Below the pieces are notes generated by a model. The model saw only the letters and a list, made by a program, of their open reading frames with translations. It had not been told where the DNA came from and made no database searches. Shown piece after piece: positions 10,264-22,035 of a DNA stretch of 64,000 bases. Position 1 is the stretch's first letter. Each line of letters opens with the position of its first letter. Source of the stretch: Oscarella lobularis (lineage: Eukaryota > Porifera > Homoscleromorpha > Homosclerophorida > Oscarellidae). Made by a program: the position numbers and the translations under genes. The stretch is taken from the NCBI RefSeq assembly GCF_947507565.1, contig NC_089186.1, positions 2,542,001-2,606,000 on the forward strand, read 5' to 3'.

Positions 10264-13200
10264 CTACTGACCGCTGAGCTCATTGAATTTCTTTTCTATA
10301 GCTCTTCGACTGATGCCGATAAACTCTCTAAACGAACGTAGAAGCTGGCCCACTGTCGACGACCTTGATTGCTTTTTCCACAGCTCCAGAACCTTGAACA
10401 TACGAGCAAAGTTATCGCGAGTGAATTCGCCAATATTCGTTCGATCGTTCAAGCTAATATCGAGATCAATAGCAAGAGTTTCCCATTTCGATCCGTCGAT
10501 AGAAGCACATGCTTTCATCAACGCATCGGAAACCGGCTCGTCGTCGGCGGGAAAGGACACTAAAAAGAGAAATTATCGGTGTTTAAAATTCTATCGGAGC
10601 ACATACCTGAAGCGCGACCAGTTCCAGGTACAAGGATGACCAAGTCTCTGATACGGGAACGGATTTCTCCTTCTGGTCGAGCGGAGAAGAGCTTGTGATC
10701 GAAAGCCTTGTCATTGACCTTCTGATCGACGTCACGTGCCGAATAAATAGCCGGATCTTCGTCGCGTCGTTGGAGATGAGAACTGTCCAAGTAGAACCAG
10801 TCGAGAATTACACCCGGACTTCTTTCGTCGCAAACTCGAGCGATCATTGATTTCAGCTGGTCGAGGAATTCCTTCGCTACCGCCTCACATCTGTCATTGC
10901 TGGACAAGCGAACGATGACGTCTATGCAATAGTGGCTCATCTTCGTGCCCATTGTGATGAGACACTCGACTTCTTTATCGTCGACGATCTTTATTAATTT
11001 GATGCCGTTCTTCCACGCTCTGTGCCTCACGTTGGGCATGTGATAGCAGCGACATTGAAGAATGACGAATGACGACGGCGAGATGATGTCAACAACTTGA
11101 GCGCATTCGTATCGTTGGCCACGATACATGTCCAACGTAGAATCTTCATACCACGCGTTGCGAGGCATTTTATCATCAAGAAGAGCGGTAATTTGATACA
11201 CTCCAGGCTTGCCGTCCAATGGATAGCACAGTTCGAGGAAGCGAAGAACTTCGATTGCTTCATCGGCTGTCACCACAAACGGAGACGGCGTTTCTTTCTT
11301 TTTCAGGTAACTTTCAAAAGCCCTAAGAGCGGATTCGATGTCTTCCTTCGATGCTTTGCCGAATTTTTCACGCGGCATGCCGAAGAGGAACCAGTGCGGA
11401 GCGAGAAGAGGACCGATGACGTTGTGACAAAGCCAGACGGGTCGAACGCAAATACGACGACCCACATTAATTATCTACATCAAAATAATTAATTAATTAA
11501 AATTAATACTAATAAATATTTACTTACTATTCCGGATGACTCAAGATATTCAACGGCGACTTTCCTCTCGTCTTCATTCAAAGTGATGCCGACCTCTTTA
11601 GCGACCCACTTCTCAAATTCGTCCCTTGTCACAAAATACGCCAATGGACTCTTTCTCTTCTCGTCGGGAAGAGAAAGATACTCTTCAATAGCGTGGCACA
11701 GTTTGGGAACATCAACCGCCGTCTGCGTACAGAAATCACTCAAGCGAACAAAGTAAGCGAACAAAGTGACTTCTCTGTTATTTACCTTAAGCATTTCTTC
11801 ACGAATTCTTTTCATTTTTTCTCGGCAGTCTTTCATGCAATCCGATTGGCTTTTGCTGCAATCCATTTCGATCACGTGTGAAATGTCAAACGTCTTTTGG
11901 AATTTTTCCTGAAGAAGTTTTGCAACTTGTTCCAGCTTGACGCATACTTTCAATTCCGCCTCCTCATTGAAACCAATGAGATTGAAGATGACGACAAGAC
12001 GAATGAGCGATTTTTCGTCAGACAAGCGCGTTCTCATTGAAGCTTTCGTGAACGCACACCAAAATTGTCCTTCTTCTAAAAGACGACCAAACGTTTCATC
12101 CAAAATCTTTTCTCGAATTGGAAGAACGAGAGTAAACACTGTATTGGACTTTTGAAAGAAGAGCCCATGTGCGCTGTGGAATGTGGGTTGGGCACCAAAG
12201 TCCCACCACGATCCTTTGCCAATTTTCTCATTTTCACAATTATGGATATCAACCCCGGGTGTGCGATCTTCATCTTTTGGTGGGGGTTCATTGAGTTGAA
12301 GAAGAGAATTCACGTACGTCGTTTTTCCCGCCTTTTCGCTGCCAACCACGCAGAATTTAATCGAATCAGGAGGAACTTTTTCTCGTTGAAGAACGGAAAA
12401 TCGGGCGGCGTCCTTTTAAAATAATTACTTTCGGAAACAGAATCAAAATGATGACGTACGTAATGCTCTCGAAGGAGAGCTCTGATTTTACCATCACGTG
12501 CCACCTCATAAGGTGTCTTTCCGTTCTAAAATTCACGTTAATAAATTCATTTTCAATTAAGAATGAAAACACATCACCTGGTCTGTGGCAGAAACATCAG
12601 CTCCTAATTCAATTAGTTGCTGAATGACAAGGAAAGAAGAATCAAACTGATAACATGCGTACAATAAGGGTGTCATTCCCTCCTTAAAATAGGATTAACA
12701 AACAAAATGCAAAATATCGTAAGAATGCGACCTTATCAACAGAATTGATATCAATGCCTTTCACAATGACAAGATATCGAAGAACATCTTTCACTTCGTC
12801 ATCTTCACACTTTGAGGGATTGGTGGCATGAAACAAAGCCGTCTTCCCTCTCTGAATAAAAAAGACGGCGATTTGTTTAATTTGTAGCAAATAAACAACA
12901 TCTCACGTGATCTTTTGCTTGACAGTTTGCTACTTTTTCACCCAAGTAGCGAACTTTCTCTGAACGATTGATGGAACTTGAACACGCCAACATAAAAGGC
13001 GTTGTGCCCATCTGAAGATGAAATAAGAATAAAAGCATCACAAGTAAAATCTTCTAACCTTATTGACGCTATTGATATCAGCCTTGTGTTCCACGAGCCA
13101 CTTCACTCCAAAAATGCTTCCATGCCAGCAGGCACGATGCAGAGGAGTCCACTCATCCTATTACTAATATATCACGTGTAGCAAACAAAAGCACATTATG

Positions 13201-14592
13201 TATCACCCAATCAGTAGCGCTGACACTCAATCCCTTTTCATTGACGAGATGATGAAAAATCTCGTTTGCTTTTTCAAATGACGAAAATTGAATTTCAGCT
13301 GCCCAAACCTATAAATCAAAAGTTATTGTTGAGAGAGGGTTGATATCAATTCTGTTACAATTTCAGAGGGTGACAAAATGTAGCCATGTTCTTCGAGATA
13401 GAGCATTTTCTTCATTGTGTCAAAAGAACTACAACAGGCATGAGAATATGGCGTACGTCCAATCTAAAAAAGAATGATGAGTGCAACCATATGAAATCAA
13501 TTCCAAGTCATACACTGGCTTTCACTTTGACAGTCGCACCGTGACTGACGAGCCACTCAACGCCAAAAATATTTCCCCACAAACACGCACAGTTTAGTGG
13601 GCGGAGTTGACCACAAATCTGCATCCACGCATCAATTAATTTACCAATCCAAAACGTATTGATACCAGGTCTGATTCCTTTTCAATGACTTGATTCTTTT
13701 GCACAATCGCATAAGTGAGCCAATCATCGGCTTCCTCCGCCGAATCAAACTCTCTTCCCGCCACATAGTGAAATAATGACAAGCGAGGATCGAACTAACG
13801 AAAAGGAGAATACAATGGTGTGTAGCGATGAAAAACGCAACCATTCCATACATGCGAAGATTGAAATCCTTTTTCTGCAGAAAGAAAACCGCGCCATTCA
13901 TCCTCATTTCCCTTCTCGATGATCTTGGCCAATCGGTCGATCTAAGCAACAATCAGCCAATTTCGGTGAATTTTCGCGAGGAAAAGCAGTTTGTCTTCGA
14001 AACGACTATGTCTCTATTCGAAGTGGATATTGGTCCAGCCGGGTGAATAGCTATTCGTCCGGCTGCAGCGTTTCAGGTATATGACGCGATAGCTCGGCCA
14101 GCGCAGCCCGATTTTCTCGTTTAGGCGGAGTTGGGTTTAGTGTAGTCAAGTGTACTCCGGGACCTTGGTGTCTTTTAATTAGTTAAGTGGACGCGGCCGA
14201 TGATTGGCTGTATGAGTGTGCAAGTAGGGGTGTCTGTGCGTGTGCGAGTCAGTCGAGCAGTCGAGTAGTCGAGTGCTTGTACGTAGTCGAGTGCGAGTGT
14301 GTGAGCAGTGAAGTTAAATAAAATCGTTGACGAACGTACGCGAGAGTGGGCCGAGCGGGTGAAGCGAATCAGCGAGCGAGCGACGACGATCGAGAACCGA
14401 AGAGACGACGACGTTACATTAGCGTAAGGTTAGAGCCATTCTTTCTCCGAATAGGGGGGTCGAAGGCTAAACCCGACCCCGTGCCGCGACGAATAGACTT
14501 ACGCTATTTACACCGGTCCAATATCCACGGCGTTCTCTATTCGATAGTCTACCGCGGCTTCTTACGGCCTTTTTCGTCGCCGAGGCCCCCAT
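10264..14592 (-). CDS. ROCO gene C (ankyrin-Roc-COR-diverged death domain)
   Basis: Minus-strand gene, start ATG 14590-14592. Intron 1 is enlarged by a solo LTR (14141-14418). Leader exons are at about 13860-13945 and 13665-13790. Ankyrin exons run from about 13620 to 12430, but the exon carrying GCDVTCQDK in the other copies is missing (about 12540-12600). The Roc exon (about 11787-12410) has GSEKAGKTT, WDFGAQ and NLIG. The Roc/COR intron has no stop and a length divisible by three, so reading runs through 11489-12349. The large COR exon (about 10608-11475) has VRPVWLCHNVIG. The death domain (10264-10560; SFPADDEPVSDALMKACASIDGSKWE) is the most diverged of the A-E set, and its end lacks the GTAAGTAG donor-like sequence of the other copies. 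Confidence 0.8.
14141..14418. mobile_element. Solo LTR (278 bp) in intron 1 of ROCO C
   Basis: Begins TGTAGTCAAG and ends GTTACA (TG...CA termini), flanked on both sides by TTAG, a probable 4-bp target duplication. Unit A has the empty site (GGGTTTAGCGTTAGG near 3185). An AATAAA polyadenylation-type signal lies near 14315. No internal retroelement sequence remains. A 4-bp duplication is common for Ty3/gypsy elements; the family is not proven. Confidence 0.72.
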
Positions 14593-14896
14593 GACGTAAC
14601 GATTCTTCCTGTCGGCGGAAACTGACACGGATTGTTTCGGGAATTACATTATCTTTTACTGATTGAGCGCATGCGCAAATCACGATCGATGACGTAACGG
14701 TCTCTATATACGGCTCTGGATTTAGGGCTCTGGATCTGCCGAGTGCCAAGCAATGAATTCTCGCAATCTCATTGGCCAGCAGCCACGCGCAGAGCGAGTG
14801 ACCACTTCCAAGGAAATATTTCAAAAGGCGGAGAACTTTGATCATTTCAAAATCTAAGAAAAAATCAATAAAAGAATACTAATTAAATATTAACTT
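14593..14896 (-). promoter_or_regulatory. Putative promoter region of ROCO gene C
   Basis: Third copy of the conserved upstream block with GGAAGTG, GGCCAATGAG and GATGACGTAA-like motifs on the minus strand. A short local duplication of GGCTCTGGAT is seen near 14705-14735. No gene is present. Confidence 0.4.
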
Positions 14897-15718
14897 ACGT
14901 TTTAGTTATTGTGTCGTAGTAGAGTTTTGAATTGTCTTTCAGTTTGATTTCTCTCCAAGACGGAAGTAGACCTGATATAGAGTAAAGGAGACTATTAATA
15001 TATAAGTGTTTCTTAGCTACTTTGGATTCTTTTTCTTCTCTCTCTAGCATCCATTCCAACGCTTGTTTTGATATGATCTCATAGTTGGTATCAATTCCGT
15101 GGAGACTAAAGCGTCATTGGGAATTTTCCGCGTTTCTTGATTGGATAAGACTATTTCATATAATCCATCCACGTCGTCCGGGGCAATCAAATGTGGGAAA
15201 TCGTAAACTAGCAAATTTCTCACGCACTAGATACAATTTTTTAATTGAATTTACTTACATTTTGACGTCAGATCGGGCATGAAATGAAAAATTACGAGTT
15301 GGAATTTTTCGTGAATTTCTCTTCGCTTCAAATTCAATTCTTTTCGATTTAGCAAAACGTCGACGAAAACGATGTTATCTCGGTTCGCTTCGATTTTTAG
15401 TTGGATCATGTTTTGATGTTCGAGCCAGCATATCGCTGAAACGACGTCGTTTGTCGTCGAATCGTCGTCGAAAGCGATCACAGGGAGTGCCGTAATAATG
15501 GACGCATTGTGGAGCCGTAACTCTGCTCCGTTTTCTTCGTTCGACGCCAAATCGATGGAATCGTACGACGAAATGTCGCCGATTGTGTTCTCGAATAAGA
15601 GTTGTCCGATTGCGCACTCTGTTTCGATGTTTTCCGACGTTTGCGAGTGAACGCGAGCGATGAGTGATTCGATTTTGGCTCGTTTCGAAGCCAGTTGCTC
15701 TCTCTCGACTCTAGTCAA
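14897..15718 (-). pseudogene. SHPRH-like helicase, truncated 5' fragment 3
   Basis: Same three-exon fragment as the other copies. The first exon (about 15265-15718) reads REQLASKRAKIESL through AICWLEHQNMIQLKIE; the last (14897-14975) gives WREIKLKDNSKLYYD. It is nearly identical to fragment 2, which points to recent duplication. It ends before the helicase motifs. Confidence 0.68.
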
Positions 15719-16054
15719 TAACTGTTATCGTTTTGCAGACGCTTTTTCATTCGCCTTGCCTTGAGACTAAGCTAGAGGCGGAGCGACGACGTTCTGCATG
15801 TTCGAGCCGGTGCATCTTTCAAATGATTGAGCGCATGCCCACGCGCAAGCCTATCACGATCGATGACGTGTAAACTTTCATCGTTGAACCACGCCTCCAA
15901 GCTTGTGAGAAACTTCTACAGCGCTTGACCACGCCTCCAAGACAGTAACAATGCAAAATGAAAGAACCCCACAAAAAACACAAAAGGTTTAAATAAAATA
16001 CGATAGTCTGTCTAGCCAGCCACACACCGAGACAAAAACATAAAAAGACAGAGT
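15719..16054. other. Spacer between SHPRH fragment 3 and ROCO gene D
   Basis: No gene is seen. It contains the paired ACCACGCCTCCAAG(C/A) motifs (about 15888 and 15929) and the GATCGATGACGTG block. It is nearly identical to 4473-4794. Confidence 0.4.
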
Positions 16055-19000
16055 CTACTTACGTTGACACACTTGTTTGCACAGTTGTTTGTATTCATTT
16101 TCAATAACACTTCTAGCGACCTTCATCTTTTCATAGCACCCCAGAAGTCGGCTTACTGTTGCTGCTGCCTTCTCTCGCTTCTTCCACAGACTCAGCACTT
16201 CAAATCGACGAGCAGCAACGCCAGCAGTGCTTTGGCAAATTTCAAGACGATCGTCTTTTTTGATGTAAAAATAAAAACAGATGTCGTCGAATTCTGTTCC
16301 GTCGACGGCAGCGCAAGCCCTCAGTAAGCCATCGGATACCGGCTTGTCATCGGCGGGAAAAGGGCCTAAAGAAAGAAATCAAGAAAAATATTTTTCAACG
16401 GTGCGAATACCTGAAGGAAGCTCTATTTCAGGTGCAAGGATTACTAAGTCTCGGACGCAACAAACGTCTTCGTCTGGTCGAATGGAAAATATCTTGTCAT
16501 CGAGAAAGTTGCCACTGACTTTCGCATCGACTTTCTCCAATGAATAAATAGCCGGGTCAGCATTGAGTTTTTTCAGGTGAGAACTGTCCAAATAGAACCA
16601 TTCGAGAAAGTCAATGACTCCCGGACTTCGTTCGTAGCACACGTCAAAGATCATTAGCTTCAGTTTGTCGAGGAATTCCTTCGCGACGGCTTCACAGTTG
16701 CCATTGCTCGCCCAGCGAAGAACGACGTCGATGCAGTGATGCCCTTTCTTTACGCCCATTGTGATGAGACACTGGATCTCTTTGCTACCGACGATCTTTC
16801 TTAATCTGATGCCGTCTTTCCATACGATATGTTTGACGTCATTATCGTCATTATCCCGACGATCCATGCGAGAGCAGCGATACTGGAGACTGACGAATGA
16901 CGACGGCGAGATGATGTAGACCGACTCAGAGCACTCGTATCTTTGGCCACGATACACGTCAAACTCTGGATCTTCTATCCAAGCGTTGGCCGGAATTTCA
17001 TTCTTAAGAAGAGCGGTAATCTGATACATTCCTTTTTCTTCTCTGAGGGGAATGCACAGTTCCAGGTAGGTAAGAACTTCGATTGCTTGGTCTGCTTTCA
17101 CGGATTGAGACGAAAGGCCTTTCTCTTTGAGACTACTATTGAATTTTTCCAGGGCGAATTTGACGTCTTTCTCTGACACTTTGCCGAATTTTTCACGCGG
17201 AATGGCGGTTACGAAAGTGGGCGGAGCGAGAAGAGGACCGATGACGTTGCGACAAAGCCAGGCGGGTTGAAGGCAAATATAATTACCCAGATTAATTATC
17301 TACATCAAAATAATTAAAATTAATACCGATAAATATTTACTTACTATTCCGGATGACTCAAGATATTCAACGGCGACTTCATTCTCGTCTTCATTCAAAG
17401 TGATGCCGACCTCATCAGCGACCCACTTCTCAAATTCGTCCTTCGTCAGAAAATAGGCCAATGGACTCTTTCTCTTCTCGTCGGGAAGAGAAAGATACTT
17501 TTCAATAGCGTGGCACAGTTTGGGAACATCACCCGCCGTCTGCGTACAGAAATCAGTCAAGTGAACGAAGCGACTTCTCTGTTATTTACCTTGAGCATTT
17601 CTTCACGAATCGTCTTCATTTTTTCTCGGCAGTCTTTCATGCGTTTTGATTTGCTTTTGCTGCAATCCATTTCGATCACGTGTGAAATGTCAAACGTCTT
17701 TTTGAATTTTTCCTGAAGACAATCTGCGACTAATTGCAGGTCAACGCATACTTCAACTCCCGGCTTTTCTTTCAAACCAATGAGATTGAAGATGATGACA
17801 AGACGAATGAGCGATTTTTCCTCAGACAAACGCGTTCTCATTGAAGCTTTCGTGAACGCACACCAATATTGTCCATCTTCTATAAGACGACCAACCGTTT
17901 CTTGCGAAATCTTTTTTTTAATTGGAAGGACGAGAGTGAACACTGTATTGGACTTTTGAAAGAAGAGCCCATGTGCGCTGTGGAATGTGCGTTGGGAACC
18001 AAAGTCCCACCACGATCCTTTGCCAATTTCCTTATGTGTACGATTACGGATCTCGACACCCGGTGTACGATCTTTCTCGTCAGGTGGGAGTTCATCGAGT
18101 TCAAGAAGATAATTCACGTACGTCGTTTTTCCCGCCATTTCTTCTCCAACCACGCAGAATTTAATTGAATCCGGACAAACCGTGTCTGGTTTTTTTTTAA
18201 GAACGGAAAATCGGGCGGCGTCCTACTAAAATAATTACATACGGGAACTGAATCAAAATGATGTCAACGCACGTAATGCCGTTGAAGGAGAGCTCTTGTT
18301 TCACCATCTTCAGCCAACTCAAAAGGTCTCTTTCCCTCCTGAAATTCACGTATATAAATTATTTTCATTAGGAATGAAAGCACGTCACCTTGTCTTGACA
18401 GGTGACGTCACAACCCTTCTCAATCAATAGATCAATAATTGATTTGTTTACGCTTGGATGTCCCTGTACAGCCATATGCAATGCATTTTGTTTGTTCTAC
18501 AAATACTTGAATAGAGAATGAGTGAGGAACAGGAATTCTGACTAACCTCATCTTTGGCAGAAACATCAGCTCCTAATTCAATTAGTTGCTGAATGAGGAT
18601 GAAAGAAGGATGACGATAACAATAACATGCGTACAATAAGGGTGTCCTTCCCTTCTAAAAATAGAATTGCCAAACGAAAATGCGAAATATCGTAAGAATG
18701 CGACCTCATCAACAGAATTGATATCAATGTCTTTCTCAATGACAAGATGTCGAAGAACATCTTTCACTTCGTCATCTTCACACCCATAGGCAAAAGTGGC
18801 ATAAAACAAAGCCGTCTTCCCATACTGAATAAAAAAGACGGCAATTTGTTGATTGACTTTGTAGCAAATAAACAACATCTCACGCGATCCTTTGCTTGAC
18901 AGTTTGCTCCTTTTTCACCCAAGTAGCGAACTTTCGCTAAACGATCGATGCGACTTTGACACGCATCCATAAAAGGCGCATTGCCCACCTGAAGATGAAA

Positions 19001-20147
19001 TAAGAATAAAGTATCACAAAAGTGAAAAAATCTTGTAACCAGGTCAACGCTATTGATATCAGCGTTGTGTTCCACAAGCCATTTCACTCCAGAAATGCTT
19101 CCATTCTCGCAGGCACAATGCAGAGGAGTGGTCCCCACCTATTACAAATATTGCATATGTAGCAAACAGAAGCACATCCTGTATCACCTTATATTTAGCG
19201 TTTACGCTCAATCTCTTTTTATTGACGAGATAATGAAAAATCTCGTTTGCTTTTTCAGTTGACGAAAATTTATTTTCAGCTGCCGAAAACTATAAATCAA
19301 AAGTTATTGTTGGGTGGGGGTTGATATCAGTTCGGTTACAATGTCAAATGATTTCAAAATGTATCCACGTTTTTTGAGACAGACCATTTTCTTCATTGTG
19401 TCAACGGAACTTGCACAGGCATGAGAATATGGAGTACGTCCTCTCTAAAAAAGAGTGATGAGTGAAACCATATGAAGTCAATTCCAAGTCATACGTAGTC
19501 TTTCACGTTGATATTTGCACGGTGAGTGATGAGCCATTCAACGCCAAAAATATTTCCACACTTGCACGCACAGTGAAGTGGGCGGAATTCAGTCTGCATT
19601 CACTCATCAATTCATTTACCAATCCAAAACGTATTCATACCATTCGTGATTCGTTTTCAATGTGTTGATTGTTTTGCACAATCGCATAACTGAGCCAATC
19701 ATCGGCTTCCTCCTTCGTCTTAAACTTTCTTCCCGCCACATAGTGAAGTAATGAATAGTCGTCGAAGTACTAACGAAAAGGAGAATACAATGGTGTGCAG
19801 TGATGAGAAAAACGCAACCATTCCATACCTGTTCTAATCGAAATCCTTCTTCCTTAGAAAGAAAACTCTTCAATTCCTCCCTTTTTTTCCAGTTATTGGC
19901 TAACTCGCTCAATCGATCGATCGCGATCCGCGTCTGTCAACCAACAATTAGAATTCGTCTTCGAAACGAATATTTCTCTAGCCGCGTGGCTTCTTACAAG
20001 AGGATCCACGTCGTTTTTCGCTTCTTTCGTCGAAGAGGCCTCTATGACGTTCGAAACGGCTATTTCTCTATTCGATTGTCTACCGCGGCTTCTTAGAAGA
20101 GGCGGATTCACGTCGTTTTTCGCTCCTTTCGTCGCTGAGGCCCCCAT
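16055..20147 (-). CDS. ROCO gene D (ankyrin-Roc-COR-death domain) with rebuilt first exon
   Basis: Minus-strand gene. The first exon (19998-20147, about 50 residues from ATG 20145-20147) is an in-frame tandem duplication of the short first exon of its sisters. Leader exons are at about 19850-19915 and 19635-19765; ankyrin exons run from about 19600 to 18240. The Roc exon (about 17590-18225) has GEEMAGKTT, WDFGSQ and NLIG. Small COR exon about 17345-17545; large COR exon about 16412-17290. The death domain (about 16055-16366) has PFPADDKPVSDGLLRACAAVDG. D is more diverged than A-C in Roc and COR, with a small insertion MDRRDNDDNDVKH in COR. The stop lies in GTAAGTAG. Confidence 0.8.
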
Positions 20148-20434
20148 GACGTACGCCTGCGCACCAATGTAACGATTCTATTGTTTCGGGAATTACATTA
20201 TCTTTTACTGATTGAGCGCATGCGCAAGCCACGATCGATGACGTAATGGTCTCGATTTATCTAGGGCTCTGGATCTGCCGAGTGCCAAGCAATGAATTCT
20301 CGCAATCTCATTGGCCAGCAGCCACGCGCAGAGCGAGTGACCACTTCCAAGGAAATATTTCAAAAGGCGGAGAACTTTGATCATTTGAAAATCTAAGAAA
20401 AAAATCAATAAAAGAATACTAATTAATATTATCT
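20148..20434 (-). promoter_or_regulatory. Putative promoter region of ROCO gene D
   Basis: Fourth copy of the conserved upstream block (GGAAGTG, GGCCAATGAG, CRE-like GATGACGT) between the D start codon and SHPRH fragment 4. No gene is present. Confidence 0.4.
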
Positions 20435-21186
20435 TACGTTTTAGTTATTGTGTCGTAGTAGAGTTTAGAATTGTCTTTCAGTTTGATTTCTCTCCAAGAC
20501 GGAAGTAGACCTGATATAGAGTAAAGAAGACTATTAATAAATAAGTGTTTCTTAGCTACTTTTTGATTCTTTTTCTTCTCTCTCTAGCATCCATTCCAAC
20601 GCTTGTTTTTGATATGATCTCAACGTTGGTATCAATTCCGTGGGGAGAGCGTCAATGGGAATTTTACGCGTTTCCTCATTGGATAGGACTATTTCGTATA
20701 ATCCATCCACGTCGTCCGGGCAACCAAAAGTGGGAAATCGTAAACTAAGAAAATTTCTCACGCACTAGCTACAATTTTTAATTGAATTTACTTACATTTT
20801 GACGTCAGATCAGGCATGAAATGAAAAATTACGAGTTGGAATTTTTCGTGAATTTCTCTTCTTTTCAAATTCAATTCTTTTCGATTTAGAAAGACGTCGA
20901 CGAAAACGATGTTATTTCGATTCGCTTCGATTTTTATTTGGATGATGATTTGATGTTCGAGCCAGCATATCGCTGAAACGACGTCGTTTGTCGTCGAATG
21001 GTCGTCGAAAGCGATTACAGGAAGTGCCGTAATAATGGACGCATTGTGGAGCCGTAACTCTGCTCCGTTTTCTTCGTTCGACGCCAAATCGATGGAATCG
21101 TACGACGAAATGTCGCCGATTGTGTTCTCGAATAAGAGTTGTCCGATTGCGCACTCTGTTTCGTTGTTTTCCGACGTTTGCGAGTG
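20435..21186 (-). pseudogene. SHPRH-like helicase, truncated 5' fragment 4, split by a transposon
   Basis: The last exon (about 20435-20515) is the YYD exon. The middle exon (about 20565-20765) preserves TELIPTLRSYQKQALEWML with EREEKE, the best match to the SHPRH motif before the ATPase. The first exon is cut at 21187-21195 by the 2,153-bp element and resumes at 23349 with ERAKIESLIARV-type sequence and the upstream region. The insertion separates the start region from the rest, so this copy is broken twice: by truncation and by insertion. Confidence 0.7.
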
Positions 21187-21195
21187 AACGCGAGC
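21187..21195. repeat. Left 9-bp target-site duplication
   Basis: AACGCGAGC here and again at 23349-23357. The other units have a single copy at the same place in the SHPRH first exon, which confirms the empty site. Confidence 0.85.
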
Positions 21196-21639
21196 TAGTC
21201 TCGCGTAGCCAGACCCTTCCCCCTTGGTGATATTAACTCTCACCAAGTAGTTTTAGGGCCCCAGTTAACTGCTAGAGTTTTTGCCTTGTTTTCTGTCACC
21301 ATCCTTCCCCGTTTGTGATTGAGATTTTTCTAATAAATAATCACCAAGGGGAAAGGGTCTGGGGAACTTCTTTGATCTTCTTGTGTGCCGCTTCCCCCGG
21401 ATTCCGGGGGGACCATATATGGAATGTTGACCATATACGGTAACTCCTTGACGTCACCATATGTCACCCAGGTTTTGTGACAATCCAATAAGCGATCACA
21501 CCAGATTACACTGTACTGTAGAGTGACGCCATTCGTTCGCTTGCCACTGAAAGACGCAGCGGGTTAGCAATGGGTAAGGTATGGCGGTATATTTGTGTCA
21601 AAAATAAGAGCTTGAAGTAACAACAGGACTTCGAAGCAA

Positions 21640-21995
21640 CAACGTTGCTGTTATGTTCAAAGCAGCAACGTTTCGGTGTTGTTGCTTCGAAGTAATGTTG
21701 TTGTTGCTTCGAAGTACTGTTGTTGCTTCGAAGTGCAGCTATTGTTGCTTCGAAGTGCTGTTGTTGCTTCGAAGTGCTGTTGTTGCTTCGAAGTGCTGTT
21801 GTTGCTTCGAAGTGCAGCTGTTGTTGCTTCGAAGTACTGTTGTTGCTTCGAAGTACTGTTGTTGCTTCGAAGTGCTGTTGTTGCTTCGAAGTACTGTTGT
21901 TTCTTCGAAGTACTGTTGTTGCTTCGAAGTACTGTTGTTGCTTCGAAGTACTGTTGTTGCTTCGAAGTGCTGTTGTTGCTTCGAAGTGCTGTAAC
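21640..21995. repeat. Left arm: about 16 copies of a 19-bp tandem repeat
   Basis: Repeat unit of the type GTTGTTGCTTCGAAGTACT, with variants in the last bases and two units with an AGCT insertion. It is the inverted counterpart of 22770-23060. Because 19 is not a multiple of three and the unit has no stop, several frames stay open through the array and give period-19 peptides; these are not genes. Confidence 0.88.
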
Positions 21996-22035
21996 ACATG
22001 CACGAATAATAAAAAAAAACGCATGCGCAGCAGAA

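Noticed and set aside
20435-21186. SHPRH fragments as a complete small gene
   Set aside because: All four stop at the same exon before the ATPase; no downstream exon with Walker A is found before the ROCO promoter.
21640-21995. Regular repeats resembling a CRISPR array
   Set aside because: The 19-bp units are contiguous with no unique spacers, inside a eukaryotic transposon.
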